Positions 1 to 6,793 of a DNA stretch of 13,602 nucleotides are shown one piece after another. The notes beneath the pieces were generated by a model. That model searched no databases. It was not told the origin of the DNA and saw only the letters and a program-made list of their open reading frames with translations. Numbering within the stretch: the stretch's first letter is position 1; every line of letters begins with the position of its first letter. This stretch comes from an uncultured Collinsella sp. (GTDB taxonomy: Bacteria; Actinomycetota; Coriobacteriia; Coriobacteriales; Coriobacteriaceae): contig CAUGJN010000032.1 in the NCBI GenBank assembly GCA_959599635.1, positions 1-13,602 on the forward strand. Direction: 5' to 3'. A program made the position numbers and the translations under genes.

Positions 1-71
1 GTGCCGGTCGGACGGGTGTAGGGCACATAGCCCAGGCCCTCGGCAGCAGCCCTCTGCTCGTTAGCGCTCAT
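1..71 (-). CDS. Partial CDS, N-terminus only (possible purN)
   Basis: An ATG at 71-69 lies inside the last codons of purM (they share ATGAGCGCTAA) and opens a frame that stays open to the left edge, giving 23 residues beginning MSANEQRAAAEGLGYVPYTR. Overlapping stop and start codons in the same direction suggest translational coupling to purM. No strong Shine-Dalgarno sequence is seen; a weak GGTAAGG lies about 12 bases upstream. Because purF and purM precede it, glycinamide ribonucleotide formyltransferase (purN) is a reasonable guess from gene order, but the visible residues precede any diagnostic motif. It could equally be another purine gene with an N-terminal extension. Confidence 0.4.
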   Translation of the reverse strand, partial: MSANEQRAAAEGLGYVPYTRPTG

Positions 72-1164
72 CGGAGTACACGACCTTACCGGAACCCTCG
101 ACGCACTCGCCCACGCGGAACGGTTTCTCGCCCAGCGCGACCAGAGCCTCGGTCACGGCGGCCTCGTCCTCGGGTGCGACGATCAGGCACAGGCCGACGC
201 CCATGTTGAAGGTCTTGCATGCCTCGTTGGGCGCGAGCTCGGCCTGACGCGACACGTAGGTGATGACGGGCGGAACATCCCAGCCCATCTCGGCGCCGTT
301 GCGGGTGACCACGGCGTCGACATCGTCGGCAAGCGCGCGGTTGAGGTTCTCGGTAATACCGCCGCCGGTGATATGGGCGATGGCATGCACGTTAGCGCCA
401 CCGCGGAGCAACTCCAGAATCGGCTTGACGTAGATGCGCGTGGGGGCCAGCAGAGCGTCGGCCAGCGAAGCACCGCCGAGCTCCTCGAGCGGACGGCTCA
501 GCTCCTCGGCCTTAGCGGCGGCCTCGGGCGTACCCGGCTTGATACCGTCGACACCGATGACCTTGCGTACGAGTGAGTATCCGTTGGAGTGCACACCGGT
601 GGAGGGCAGGCCCAGGATCACATCGCCGGGGCGAACGTTCGCGGGGTCGAGCATCTTGGGACGATCGACAACACCCACGGTAAAGCCGGCGAGGTCGTAA
701 TCGGCGGGGGCCATGACGCCCGGGTGCTCGGCCATCTCGCCGCCCACGAGCGCGCACCCTGCGAGTTTGCAGCCGTCGGCCACGCCCTTGATGATCTTTG
801 CCATGTGCTCGGCCTCAATGTGACCGATGGCAACGTAATCCAGGAAGAACAGCGGCTCGGCGCCCGAAGCCAAAATGTCATTGACGCACATGGCGACCAA
901 GTCCTGGCCCACCGTCTCGTGACGGTCCATGATCTGGGCGAGCACGAGCTTGGTGCCCACGCCGTCGGTGCCGCTAATCAGGATCGGGTCTTCCATATCC
1001 TTAAGCGCGGCGGCCGAGAACAGGCCGCCAAAGCCACCGATGCCGCCGATGACCTCGGGGCGGTTGGTGTCCTTGACCATCTGCTTAATAGCGTCGACGG
1101 CGCGGCCGCCCTCGGCGGTATCGACGCCGGCGTCCTCGTACGTCACATGCTTGCTGTCGCTCAT
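61..1164 (-). CDS. purM: Phosphoribosylformylglycinamidine cyclo-ligase (AIR synthetase)
   Basis: PurM makes aminoimidazole ribonucleotide from FGAM with ATP, step 5 of IMP synthesis, in the cytosol. The 367-residue product is close to the usual family length of about 345-350. Family motifs are clear: the glycine-rich GGIGGFGGLF at 40-49, the nucleotide-binding GTDGVGTK at 65-72, GQDLVAMCVNDI at 86-97, GGEMAEHPG at 141-149, HSNGYSLVR at 192-200 and a late HITGGGI. The ATG at 1164-1162 has a good ribosome site (GGAGAGGAAGG) just upstream. It follows purF by 157 bp on the same strand and its stop overlaps the start of the next frame, so it looks operonic. The gap holds hairpins and a weak promoter candidate, so purM dosage may be set partly apart from purF. 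Confidence 0.97.
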   Translation of the reverse strand: MSDSKHVTYEDAGVDTAEGGRAVDAIKQMVKDTNRPEVIGGIGGFGGLFSAAALKDMEDPILISGTDGVGTKLVLAQIMDRHETVGQDLVAMCVNDILASGAEPLFFLDYVAIGHIEAEHMAKIIKGVADGCKLAGCALVGGEMAEHPGVMAPADYDLAGFTVGVVDRPKMLDPANVRPGDVILGLPSTGVHSNGYSLVRKVIGVDGIKPGTPEAAAKAEELSRPLEELGGASLADALLAPTRIYVKPILELLRGGANVHAIAHITGGGITENLNRALADDVDAVVTRNGAEMGWDVPPVITYVSRQAELAPNEACKTFNMGVGLCLIVAPEDEAAVTEALVALGEKPFRVGECVEGSGKVVYSDER

Positions 1165-1233
1165 CAGAGCCTTCCTCTCCCACTACCGTGACGCCGCGCG
1201 GGCGCCAAACGGTGCTCATATTTGCGTTCATTT

Positions 1234-1260
1234 CGGCGCGCGTCATAACAGCACGCGCCG
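1234..1260. repeat. GC-rich inverted repeat in the purF-purM gap
   Basis: CGGCGCG (1234-1240) and CGCGCCG (1254-1260) are a perfect 7-bp inverted repeat around a 13-base loop. It lies between the purF-proximal hairpin and the purM ribosome site, with no T-run after it on either strand. It may be an RNA processing or stability hairpin, or an operator. Confidence 0.45.
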
Positions 1261-1269
1261 TCATATCAA
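1242..1269 (-). promoter_or_regulatory. Weak candidate promoter for purM
   Basis: On the minus strand TTGATA (1269-1264) and TATGAC (1247-1242) are 16 bases apart, upstream of purM and downstream of the purF hairpin. The -35 matches at 5 of 6 positions and the -10 at 4 of 6. The -10 sits in the loop of a GC-rich inverted repeat (1234-1260). This is sequence matching only; purM could rely wholly on read-through from purF. Confidence 0.25.
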
Positions 1270-1281
1270 CAAAACAGCAGA

Positions 1282-1324
1282 TAAAACCTGCCAAAATAAA
1301 CCTGTCCCTAAATGGCAGGTTTTA
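1282..1324 (-). terminator. Hairpin at the purF stop; possible leaky terminator
   Basis: A perfect 12-bp inverted repeat (arms 1313-1324 and 1282-1293) starts on the purF stop codon. In the purF transcript the second arm ends in GGUUUUA, a short U-run that could allow partial termination before purM. A second copy of the distal arm core (CAGGTTT on the minus strand, 1304-1298) lies in the loop. It could pair with the first arm instead, giving a shorter hairpin followed by AUUUU. The two pairings exclude each other. Confidence 0.5.
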
Positions 1325-2992
1325 GGCCTCGCCGTGCTCCTCTTCCCAGGTGCGGTCGACATATTTCTCGACCACGGCGTCGTCGTCAAAGTGCAGCGGC
1401 TTGTCCAGGTTGCGGGGCTTAAAGCCCTCCATGAACTTGTCACGGCCAAAGCTCTCGGGAATCGCCACGGGATAGCGGCCGGTAAAGCACGCGTCGCAGT
1501 AGCCGCCCTTGGGCATGACCTTCAGCAGGCCCTCGACCGAAAGGAAGGCCAGCGAATCGGCGCCAATGTACTCGCAGATCTCATCGACCGTCTTGTTGGC
1601 GCTGATGAGCTGCGACTGCACGTCGGTATCGATACCGTAGAAGCACGGCCAGATTACCTCGGGCGAGTTGATGCGGATGTGAATCTCCTTGGCGCCGGCG
1701 TTACGCAGCATCTTAACGAGTTGCACCATGGTAGTGCCGCGCACAATGGAGTCGTCGATGACGACCAGGCGCTTGCCCTCGATGTTGTCGCGCAGCGGAT
1801 TGAGTTTCATACGCACGCCCATGGCACGCAGCTCCTGCGTAGGCTCGATAAACGTACGGCCCACGTAGCGGTTCTTGATAAGGCCCTCACCAAAGGGAAT
1901 GCCACTCTCGTGCGAATAGCCCTCCGCGGGCGGCAGGCCGGAGTCGGGCACGCCGATGACCAGGTCGGCCTCGACGGGCTCCTCATGTGCCAGCTGACGG
2001 CCCATGTCGTAACGGCAGGCATAGACGCTCTTGCCGTTCATGATGGAGTCGGGGCGGGCAAAGTAGACCTGCTCAAAGATGCAGTTAGCGGGCTCTTTGG
2101 CAGCGGGCACGCCCTGCTCGGATACCAGGCCCTCGGCGCTGATGCGCAAAATCTCACCGGGACGGACGTCGCGGACGTACTCGGCGCCCACAATGTCGAG
2201 CGCGCAGGTCTCGGAGGCGACGACCCAGCCGCCGGCGCGGGTGACATGAGTGGTGGCGTCGACCGTCGTGGCGCCGTCCTGCGACGGCAGCTGCGAAACG
2301 GATGCGGCATCGGCCTGGTCCAGGCCCTCGTCCACCAGCTTGCCCAACACGAGTGGGCGAATGCCGTGCGGATCGCGGAAAGCGTAGAGCGCCTGCTCAT
2401 TGATGAGCGTCATGGCGTAGCCGCCGCGCACGAGCTCCATGGTCTTGCGAATGCCCTCGCGCAGGTGGCCCGTACGCTGAGTAAAGTAGCCGATGAGTTT
2501 GGTCGCGACCTCGGAATCCGAGTTGGAGAGGAACGGCACGCCCAGCTCGATCAGCTGACGGCGCAGCTCGTCGGTGTTGACGAGGGTGCCGTTGTGCGCG
2601 AGCGCAATAATGACGCTATTGATGGTAGAGAGGTGCGGCTGAGAGGCTTCCCAGCTCTTGGCGCCGGCGGTGCCGTAGCGCACATGACCCACGGCCAGCT
2701 GACCGGAGAGTGTCGACAGGTCGGCATTGGAGAACACGCGGTCGAGCAGGCCCAGATCCTTGCGGACCATAACCGTACCGCCGTCACCCACGGCGATTCC
2801 CGCCGATTCTTGGCCACGGTGCTGCAGTGCACGCAGGCCAAAGTACGTCAGTCGAGCCACGTCGCGATCGGGCGCCCAAACACCAAAAACGCCGCATTCC
2901 TCATGCAGCTGGTCGGAGTCCGGATCATACGTCGACATGGCGTTCACCTGTCCCGCGGCGCGCTCGGCCGCGCGGATGGTTTCTTGAGACAT
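1322..2992 (-). CDS. purF: Amidophosphoribosyltransferase
   Basis: PurF commits PRPP to purine synthesis by making phosphoribosylamine with glutamine-derived ammonia. The 556-residue product has an N-terminal Ntn glutaminase domain with the catalytic cysteine C33 in EECGVFGVW after a propeptide to be removed. RALQHRGQESAG (54-65) and HNGTLVN (133-139) are also glutaminase motifs. The phosphoribosyltransferase half has VIGVPDSG (345-352) and the PRPP loop VVIDDSIVRGTT (410-421). C304, C450, C499 and C502 fit the four iron-sulfur ligands of the Bacillus-type enzyme. Roughly residues 221-255 appear to be an insertion in the glutaminase domain. Start: the ATG at 2992 has GAGGGG upstream. A second ATG at 2938 with AGGTGA upstream would leave a 14-residue propeptide, closer to the Bacillus type, and is a real alternative. 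Confidence 0.97.
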   Translation of the reverse strand: MSQETIRAAERAAGQVNAMSTYDPDSDQLHEECGVFGVWAPDRDVARLTYFGLRALQHRGQESAGIAVGDGGTVMVRKDLGLLDRVFSNADLSTLSGQLAVGHVRYGTAGAKSWEASQPHLSTINSVIIALAHNGTLVNTDELRRQLIELGVPFLSNSDSEVATKLIGYFTQRTGHLREGIRKTMELVRGGYAMTLINEQALYAFRDPHGIRPLVLGKLVDEGLDQADAASVSQLPSQDGATTVDATTHVTRAGGWVVASETCALDIVGAEYVRDVRPGEILRISAEGLVSEQGVPAAKEPANCIFEQVYFARPDSIMNGKSVYACRYDMGRQLAHEEPVEADLVIGVPDSGLPPAEGYSHESGIPFGEGLIKNRYVGRTFIEPTQELRAMGVRMKLNPLRDNIEGKRLVVIDDSIVRGTTMVQLVKMLRNAGAKEIHIRINSPEVIWPCFYGIDTDVQSQLISANKTVDEICEYIGADSLAFLSVEGLLKVMPKGGYCDACFTGRYPVAIPESFGRDKFMEGFKPRNLDKPLHFDDDAVVEKYVDRTWEEEHGEA

Positions 2993-3033
2993 GGCATCCC
3001 CTCAGAGCCTCGTATTTTGGCGTTACCCGCCTT

Positions 3034-3062
3034 ATTATACGCACGGCGCGACGCGCTCCCCA
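3034..3062 (-). promoter_or_regulatory. Candidate promoter of the purF-purM operon
   Basis: A perfect -10 box TATAAT lies on the minus strand at 3039-3034, about 42 bases upstream of the purF ATG. At 17-base spacing the -35 position reads TGGGGA, a weak match. A transcript start near 3027 would give a leader of about 35 bases. No riboswitch-like fold is visible. Confidence 0.5.
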
Positions 3063-3221
3063 GCGCATGAGCAGCGCTTTTTAAAAGCCCACCGAGCTAA
3101 TAATCCGTTTTGCGGCCAAACATTTTATCGGTCTGTCCAGTGCAAGCGCCCGCGCCCCAGATGGCCGCCGCGTCCACCGTTGGGGATTACAAAGTTGCAA
3201 TTGGGACGTTCGTCCTGTCTT

Positions 3222-3250
3222 TTGGCAGGTCGGCGGCGTATCCTTATAAC
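3222..3250 (+). promoter_or_regulatory. Promoter of the CmpB-like membrane protein gene
   Basis: TTGGCA (3222-3227) and TATAAC (3245-3250) are separated by exactly 17 bases, each matching the housekeeping consensus at 5 of 6 positions. A start near 3257 leaves a leader of about 20 bases that contains the ribosome site GAAAGG (3265-3270). A small palindrome, GGACG-TT-CGTCC (3204-3215), sits just upstream of the -35 and could be an operator half; that is inference. Confidence 0.65.
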
Positions 3251-3276
3251 CGACAACAAAGCGAGAAAGGTTCTGT

Positions 3277-4506
3277 ATGGATCGAAACGAACTCGACCCC
3301 AGCGTCCCCAGCGCCACGGAGGTCAAGAAGATCCCGCTCATCATTAAGGTGTACGCCGTCCTGTGCATCCTGTCCGGCGTGAGCACGCTCCCGTCGGTCG
3401 CCGCCTTTATGTGGCAGGTCATCACCGCGCTCATCAACGGCAACGCCGCCGCCAAGCTCGGCGACAACACACTCGTCGCGGTCGGCCTTATCGTCGCCGG
3501 CATCATGCTCTCTGCGGCAAGTGCCGTCATCCTAATCATCTTTGGCCTGGATCTTATCAAAAACCAGCGTCGCAACGCCGCCCGCCTGTCCTATATCCTT
3601 ATCGCGTTTACCGTCGTCGAGCTTTTGGTCGACGTGATGCTCCAGGGCATCGGGCCCTTCTTGCTGCGCCCTGCGATCCAGCTCGGCATCCTCGTTGCAC
3701 TTTCGGCAACCGTCGACCCAACGCTGCGCCAGGAGCGCGAACTGCAGCGCCGCCTGCAGGAGATGCTCGACCGCGACGCCGCCGCCGAGGGCATGCTCGG
3801 CCGCGATGAAACCGGCGAGGGCTACATCAAGCTCAACTACTTCAACCTGTTCTGGGTGTTCTTTGTCTGCTGCGTGCTCGGCCTGATCGCCGAGGACATC
3901 TGGCACATGACGGTCGACGACCCGGGCGTCTACCAGAACCGCGCCGGCATGCTGTTTGGCCCCTTCAGCCCCATCTACGGATTTGGCGCCGTGCTCATGA
4001 CCATGGTGCTCAACCGCTTCTACAAAAAGAACCCCATCATCATTTTCCTGGTGAGCGCCCTGCTCGGCGCCAGCTTTGAGGTGTTCGTGGGCTGGTTTAT
4101 GCAGACCGCGTTTGGCGTGGTCTCGTGGAGCTACTCGCACATAACGCTGTTCGGTTTGCCCGATCCGCTCGTGGTCCTCACGGGCGGACGCACCTGCACG
4201 GGCTTCGCCTGCCTGTGGGGCCTGGGCGGCCTCATCTGGATCAAGCTGCTGCTGCCGAGGCTGCTTAAGCTTATCAACAAGATCCCCTGGAAGAGCCGCT
4301 ACTCGGCCACCGTCATCTTTACCGTTATCATGCTGGTCGACGGCGTCATGACGCTGCAGTCGCTCGACTACTGGTACCAGCGCGTTAACGGCACGGAGCC
4401 GGACATTCCCGTCGCACAGTTCTACGGAGAGCACTTCGATAACGAGTACATGGAAAACCGCTTCCAGAGCATGACCATGAGCCCCAAGGATGCGACGCGC
4501 GTGTAG
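3277..4506 (+). CDS. Membrane protein with C-terminal putative ABC-transporter type IV (CmpB-like) domain
   Basis: A 409-residue polytopic membrane protein. The first part has hydrophobic segments at about 19-54, 66-93 and 103-145, then a charged, probably helical cytosolic stretch (148-183) with many Arg/Glu pairs. The second part, from about 188 to 365, fits the family annotated 'putative ABC-transporter type IV' or CmpB. It opens with an aromatic helix ending in GLIAEDIWH, then NRAGMLFGPFSPIYGFGAVL (221-240), a paired feature of that family, then further helices and TCTGFACLWGLGG. No ATP-binding partner gene is adjacent and the transport role of this family is unproven. The ATG at 3277 has GAAAGG six bases upstream and a good promoter. 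It is divergent from purF and convergent with the MoaE-like gene, so it is monocistronic. Substrate unknown. Confidence 0.85.
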   Translation: MDRNELDPSVPSATEVKKIPLIIKVYAVLCILSGVSTLPSVAAFMWQVITALINGNAAAKLGDNTLVAVGLIVAGIMLSAASAVILIIFGLDLIKNQRRNAARLSYILIAFTVVELLVDVMLQGIGPFLLRPAIQLGILVALSATVDPTLRQERELQRRLQEMLDRDAAAEGMLGRDETGEGYIKLNYFNLFWVFFVCCVLGLIAEDIWHMTVDDPGVYQNRAGMLFGPFSPIYGFGAVLMTMVLNRFYKKNPIIIFLVSALLGASFEVFVGWFMQTAFGVVSWSYSHITLFGLPDPLVVLTGGRTCTGFACLWGLGGLIWIKLLLPRLLKLINKIPWKSRYSATVIFTVIMLVDGVMTLQSLDYWYQRVNGTEPDIPVAQFYGEHFDNEYMENRFQSMTMSPKDATRV

Positions 4507-4527
4507 CGCTCACCGCGCCCAAAACGC

Positions 4528-4567
4528 AAAATGCCCGCTGGTATCACACGTACCGGTGGGCATTTTT
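4528..4567. terminator. Bidirectional intrinsic terminator
   Basis: Arms AAAATGCCC (4528-4536) and GGGCATTTT (4558-4566) pair fully, and the stem extends inward with near matches. It is followed by TTTTTA on the plus strand and by TTTTGCGTTTT on the minus strand. It lies between two convergent genes and should stop both. Confidence 0.85.
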
Positions 4568-4596
4568 ATAAACGATCCTTCTATCGACGCAAGCCT

Positions 4597-5013
4597 CTAT
4601 GCCTCGCGCTCGACCTCACTCACGCATTCGTTCTTGATGGTGCCAACGAGCGCCTGCAGCGCATCGGCCACGTGCGGGCGAATGTCCCCGCCGATAAGCA
4701 CGAGCATGATGTCGTCACCCACGGCAAGCTCGCCGCTTGCCAGCCACACGCGCACATAGCCGATACCCGGCATCGCGCGCGTGGCCTCGATAGCAGACCG
4801 TACCTTTTCGGCATCGTAGTCAAAGACCATGCCGCCCACCCTGTGGCCTGGCGCAACGCCATCGGTCTCGACTCCGCGCACCTCGGCCTTGGGCGTCGCG
4901 CGCACCACACCGTTATGCGTCAGATACATCCCACAGCCTGCCGCCGAAGCATCGGCCTTGGCCTCGCGCAGCCAAGCATCAATCGAAGGCATCAATTTGC
5001 CACTCTCGAGCAT
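4597..5013 (-). CDS. MoaE-like protein (molybdopterin synthase large-subunit fold), possibly non-canonical
   Basis: A 138-residue soluble protein. The order CGMYLTHNGVVR (27-38), then YVRVWLASGELAVGDDIMLV (86-105), then a helix with HVADALQALVGTIKNE matches MoaE, the catalytic subunit that puts the dithiolene sulfurs on molybdopterin. The strong part is GEL.VGD.I..V before a helix ending in a lysine (K127), equivalent to the MoaE active-site lysine. The second conserved lysine, in the usual PFWKRE tail, is missing: the tail here is CVSEVEREA. No moaA, moaC, moaD or molybdoenzyme gene is in view. Start: of the two adjacent ATGs (5016 and 5013) the second is better spaced from AAGGGAG. It follows the sortase gene by 67 bp, likely the same operon. 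Fold assignment is fairly good; function is uncertain. Confidence 0.6.
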   Translation of the reverse strand: MLESGKLMPSIDAWLREAKADASAAGCGMYLTHNGVVRATPKAEVRGVETDGVAPGHRVGGMVFDYDAEKVRSAIEATRAMPGIGYVRVWLASGELAVGDDIMLVLIGGDIRPHVADALQALVGTIKNECVSEVEREA

Positions 5014-5080
5014 CATTTCTCCCTTACCGTCGTCGAGTAGCCAATTTGGGACGGGGCCTTTTTAGCTACTCTCGAACAAC

Positions 5081-6079
5081 TTATTCCTCGACCGGCGTGA
5101 GCACCATGACGGCGCGTGTGTTGCTCAGCGACAGCGAACGACAGGTCACGAGCGTTACAACCTTGGTTGCCGAAGCGGCACGATCGGTGGCATCACTCGC
5201 CACGGCAGAGGCACCGTCGAACATCTCGGACAGGTAGTTCTTGAGCCCGTCATCGCCCTCAAAATTGGGCGTGCGCGCCTTGGCATACGTGTCCTCGACA
5301 ACTTTGGTCGCCAGTGGTCGCAGCTTATACGTAGCATCCCGTGTGATGTAATACACAAACTCGATGCTATCGAACGTCGCCTGATCAGTGGTGTCCGAAA
5401 TCACGTTGAACATCGACCCATCGTTCATATGGTGGCCGTAGATCGTGGTCTGCTGGTCGACCATTCCCGGCGCGGTGTCATCGCTATCCAGGAAAATAGC
5501 ACCGGACGCGTTAGCCGTTCCGTCGAACAGCGTGTTGAGGTATTTGGAGTTGTTGTTGGTCTGCACCACGGGATAGTTGATGTTGGTTCCCGGCACGTAA
5601 ATCCAACCCACAATCTCGGGGTTCGTCTGAGCAAGCGCATCAAAGTCGATAATCGGCACGCCGCTGGCGTCCTTATCGCTTACATATTGCTTCTCGATTT
5701 TCTGATACGAATCGCTCGCCTGCTTATAGCCAATCTGGGCATTAATAAAAATAGCGGCGGCGGCGACAATCAGACCGATACCGATGATGATGAGCAGAAT
5801 GGGAATAATGGAGCGGCGCTTTTTGCGCGGCGGCTCGGTGCAATCCGACGGCGCGGCATGCGATGAAGACCGGGGCGGCTTCTTAGCGGAGCTATAAGAC
5901 GAAGGACGATATGCGGCCGGCGCGTCCTGTCGACGATGCGTCGCCGGTGTCACGGGGCGCGGCGCGCGCGGCTGCTGAGGAGAGGATGTCCGACCCTGCT
6001 GTGCCGCACGGGCAGCACCCGGCTTCGACGGATCGGGAATCTGAGAAGCCTTGAATCGTTTTCCCTGATAATCGGACAT
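5081..6079 (-). CDS. Class B-type sortase (cysteine transpeptidase)
   Basis: Sortases cleave a C-terminal sorting signal and join the protein to the cell wall or to another protein. This 332-residue protein has a long Pro/Ser/Arg-rich cytosolic N-terminus (about 1-89), a basic PRKKRR stop (84-89), one membrane helix (91-112) and an extracellular catalytic domain. Visible catalytic residues are H216 in TIYGHHMNDGSMF, C313 in TLVTC and R322 in SNTR. NPEIVGWIYVPGTNINYPVV (153-172) and the GAIFLDSDD stretch are typical of class B. Start ATG at 6079 has AAGGAG six bases upstream. It begins 35 bp after purE and is followed by the MoaE-like gene, so the three look co-transcribed. The nearby GH31 protein ends in IPNTG and is a plausible substrate, though class B enzymes often use NPQTN-like or other variants. 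The subclass call rests on motifs only. Confidence 0.92.
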   Translation of the reverse strand: MSDYQGKRFKASQIPDPSKPGAARAAQQGRTSSPQQPRAPRPVTPATHRRQDAPAAYRPSSYSSAKKPPRSSSHAAPSDCTEPPRKKRRSIIPILLIIIGIGLIVAAAAIFINAQIGYKQASDSYQKIEKQYVSDKDASGVPIIDFDALAQTNPEIVGWIYVPGTNINYPVVQTNNNSKYLNTLFDGTANASGAIFLDSDDTAPGMVDQQTTIYGHHMNDGSMFNVISDTTDQATFDSIEFVYYITRDATYKLRPLATKVVEDTYAKARTPNFEGDDGLKNYLSEMFDGASAVASDATDRAASATKVVTLVTCRSLSLSNTRAVMVLTPVEE

Positions 6080-6114
6080 GGCTCTCCTTATACTGCGGTG
6101 AAACGGCGGAACGC

Positions 6115-6579
6115 TTAGGCGTCAGCCATCTCCTGCTTCATCTTCTCGATAACCTTGCGGTACTCGGGGTCGCAAGCACCCAGAATCTGTGTGGCATAGA
6201 TGGCGGCGTTCTTGGCACCGTTGATGGCAACGCAGGCCACGGGCACGCCCGAAGGCATCTGCACCATCGACAGCAGCGAATCCATACCGCCCAGGTCACT
6301 CGTCTTCATAGGCACGCCGATAACCGGCAGCGGCGTAAAGGCAGCCACGACACCACCCAGGTGAGCGGCCTTGCCGGCGGCGGCGATAATCACTTTGATA
6401 CCGCGATCGGCGGCAGTCGAAGCCCACTCGTGGACCTTCGCCGGCGTGCGGTGCGCGCTCGCAATGACGAGCTCATAGGGCACACCCAGTGCCTCGAGCT
6501 CGGCGGTGCAGCCTTCCATAACGCCCAGATCGGACTTGGAGCCCATGATGATCCCGACAACCGGCTTCTGATCTGCCAT
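6115..6579 (-). CDS. purE: N5-carboxyaminoimidazole ribonucleotide mutase
   Basis: PurE moves the carboxyl group of N5-CAIR to make CAIR, step 6 of IMP synthesis in bacteria. The product is 154 residues, the normal size for class I. Motifs: GIIMGSKSDLGVME near the N-terminus (substrate phosphate), SAHRTPAKV, then AAAGKAAHLGGVVAAFTPLP and DSLLSMVQMPSGVPVA. The family usually reads AGAGGAAHLPG; the K and the missing P are mild variants. Start: a TTG two codons further upstream (6585) is only three bases from the strong AGGAGG, whereas the ATG at 6579 is nine bases away and is preferred. No purK lies next to it in this window. A separate promoter candidate is upstream, and the sortase gene begins 35 bp after its stop. 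Confidence 0.95.
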   Translation of the reverse strand: MADQKPVVGIIMGSKSDLGVMEGCTAELEALGVPYELVIASAHRTPAKVHEWASTAADRGIKVIIAAAGKAAHLGGVVAAFTPLPVIGVPMKTSDLGGMDSLLSMVQMPSGVPVACVAINGAKNAAIYATQILGACDPEYRKVIEKMKQEMADA

Positions 6580-6630
6580 AAACAAAGACCTCCTGTTGAG
6601 AGCGGTGACGCGGCGAATCCGCGACCCTTA

Positions 6631-6648
6631 ACTACTGAGAGTAGTATA
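6631..6648 (-). promoter_or_regulatory. Candidate purE promoter -10 with overlapping palindrome
   Basis: The minus strand has TATACT at 6648-6643, about 64 bases upstream of the purE ATG. The -35 is poor (CGAACA at 16-base spacing). A perfect inverted repeat ACTACT-GAG-AGTAGT (6631-6645) covers the end of the -10 box and the expected transcript start near 6636, where an operator could sit. Confidence 0.4.
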
Positions 6649-6731
6649 GCTGCCGATGCTGATGTGTTCGGCGGGAGACGGAACGCTTTGCGAGATTAAG
6701 GCCGAAGGGTCGGAGCTTTCCGCCCACATTC

Positions 6732-6775
6732 AAAAAGCGTGCCCACCGTCCTTGGGTGGGACGGCGGGCACGCTT
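6732..6775 (-). terminator. Intrinsic terminator of the GH31 gene
   Basis: A 17-bp stem with one non-Watson-Crick position (arms 6735-6751 and 6759-6775) is followed on the minus strand by five Ts. It lies 19 bases past the GH31 stop codon and upstream of purE. It should isolate the purE operon from the large surface-protein gene. Confidence 0.9.
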
Positions 6776-6793
6776 GCTTAGCTGTTGCTGGGG

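Noticed and set aside
929..3070. 713-codon open frame on the plus strand opposite purM and purF
   Set aside because: It is antisense to two well-supported genes. Its translation is rich in His, Val and Arg with no family motif, as expected of a shadow frame in high-GC DNA.
3062..3082. AGCGC/GCGCT hairpin followed by TTTT on the plus strand
   Set aside because: The stem is 5 bp and no plus-strand gene lies upstream for it to terminate; it probably arises by chance upstream of the purF promoter.
5034..5071. 7-bp inverted repeat (GAGTAGC/GCTACTC) between the sortase and MoaE-like genes as a terminator
   Set aside because: The loop is 23 bases, the stem short and no T-run follows on the minus strand; at most a weak mRNA hairpin.
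6580..6585. TTG at 6585 as the purE start
   Set aside because: It is only three bases from the AGGAGG; the ATG at 6579 is better placed and fits family length.
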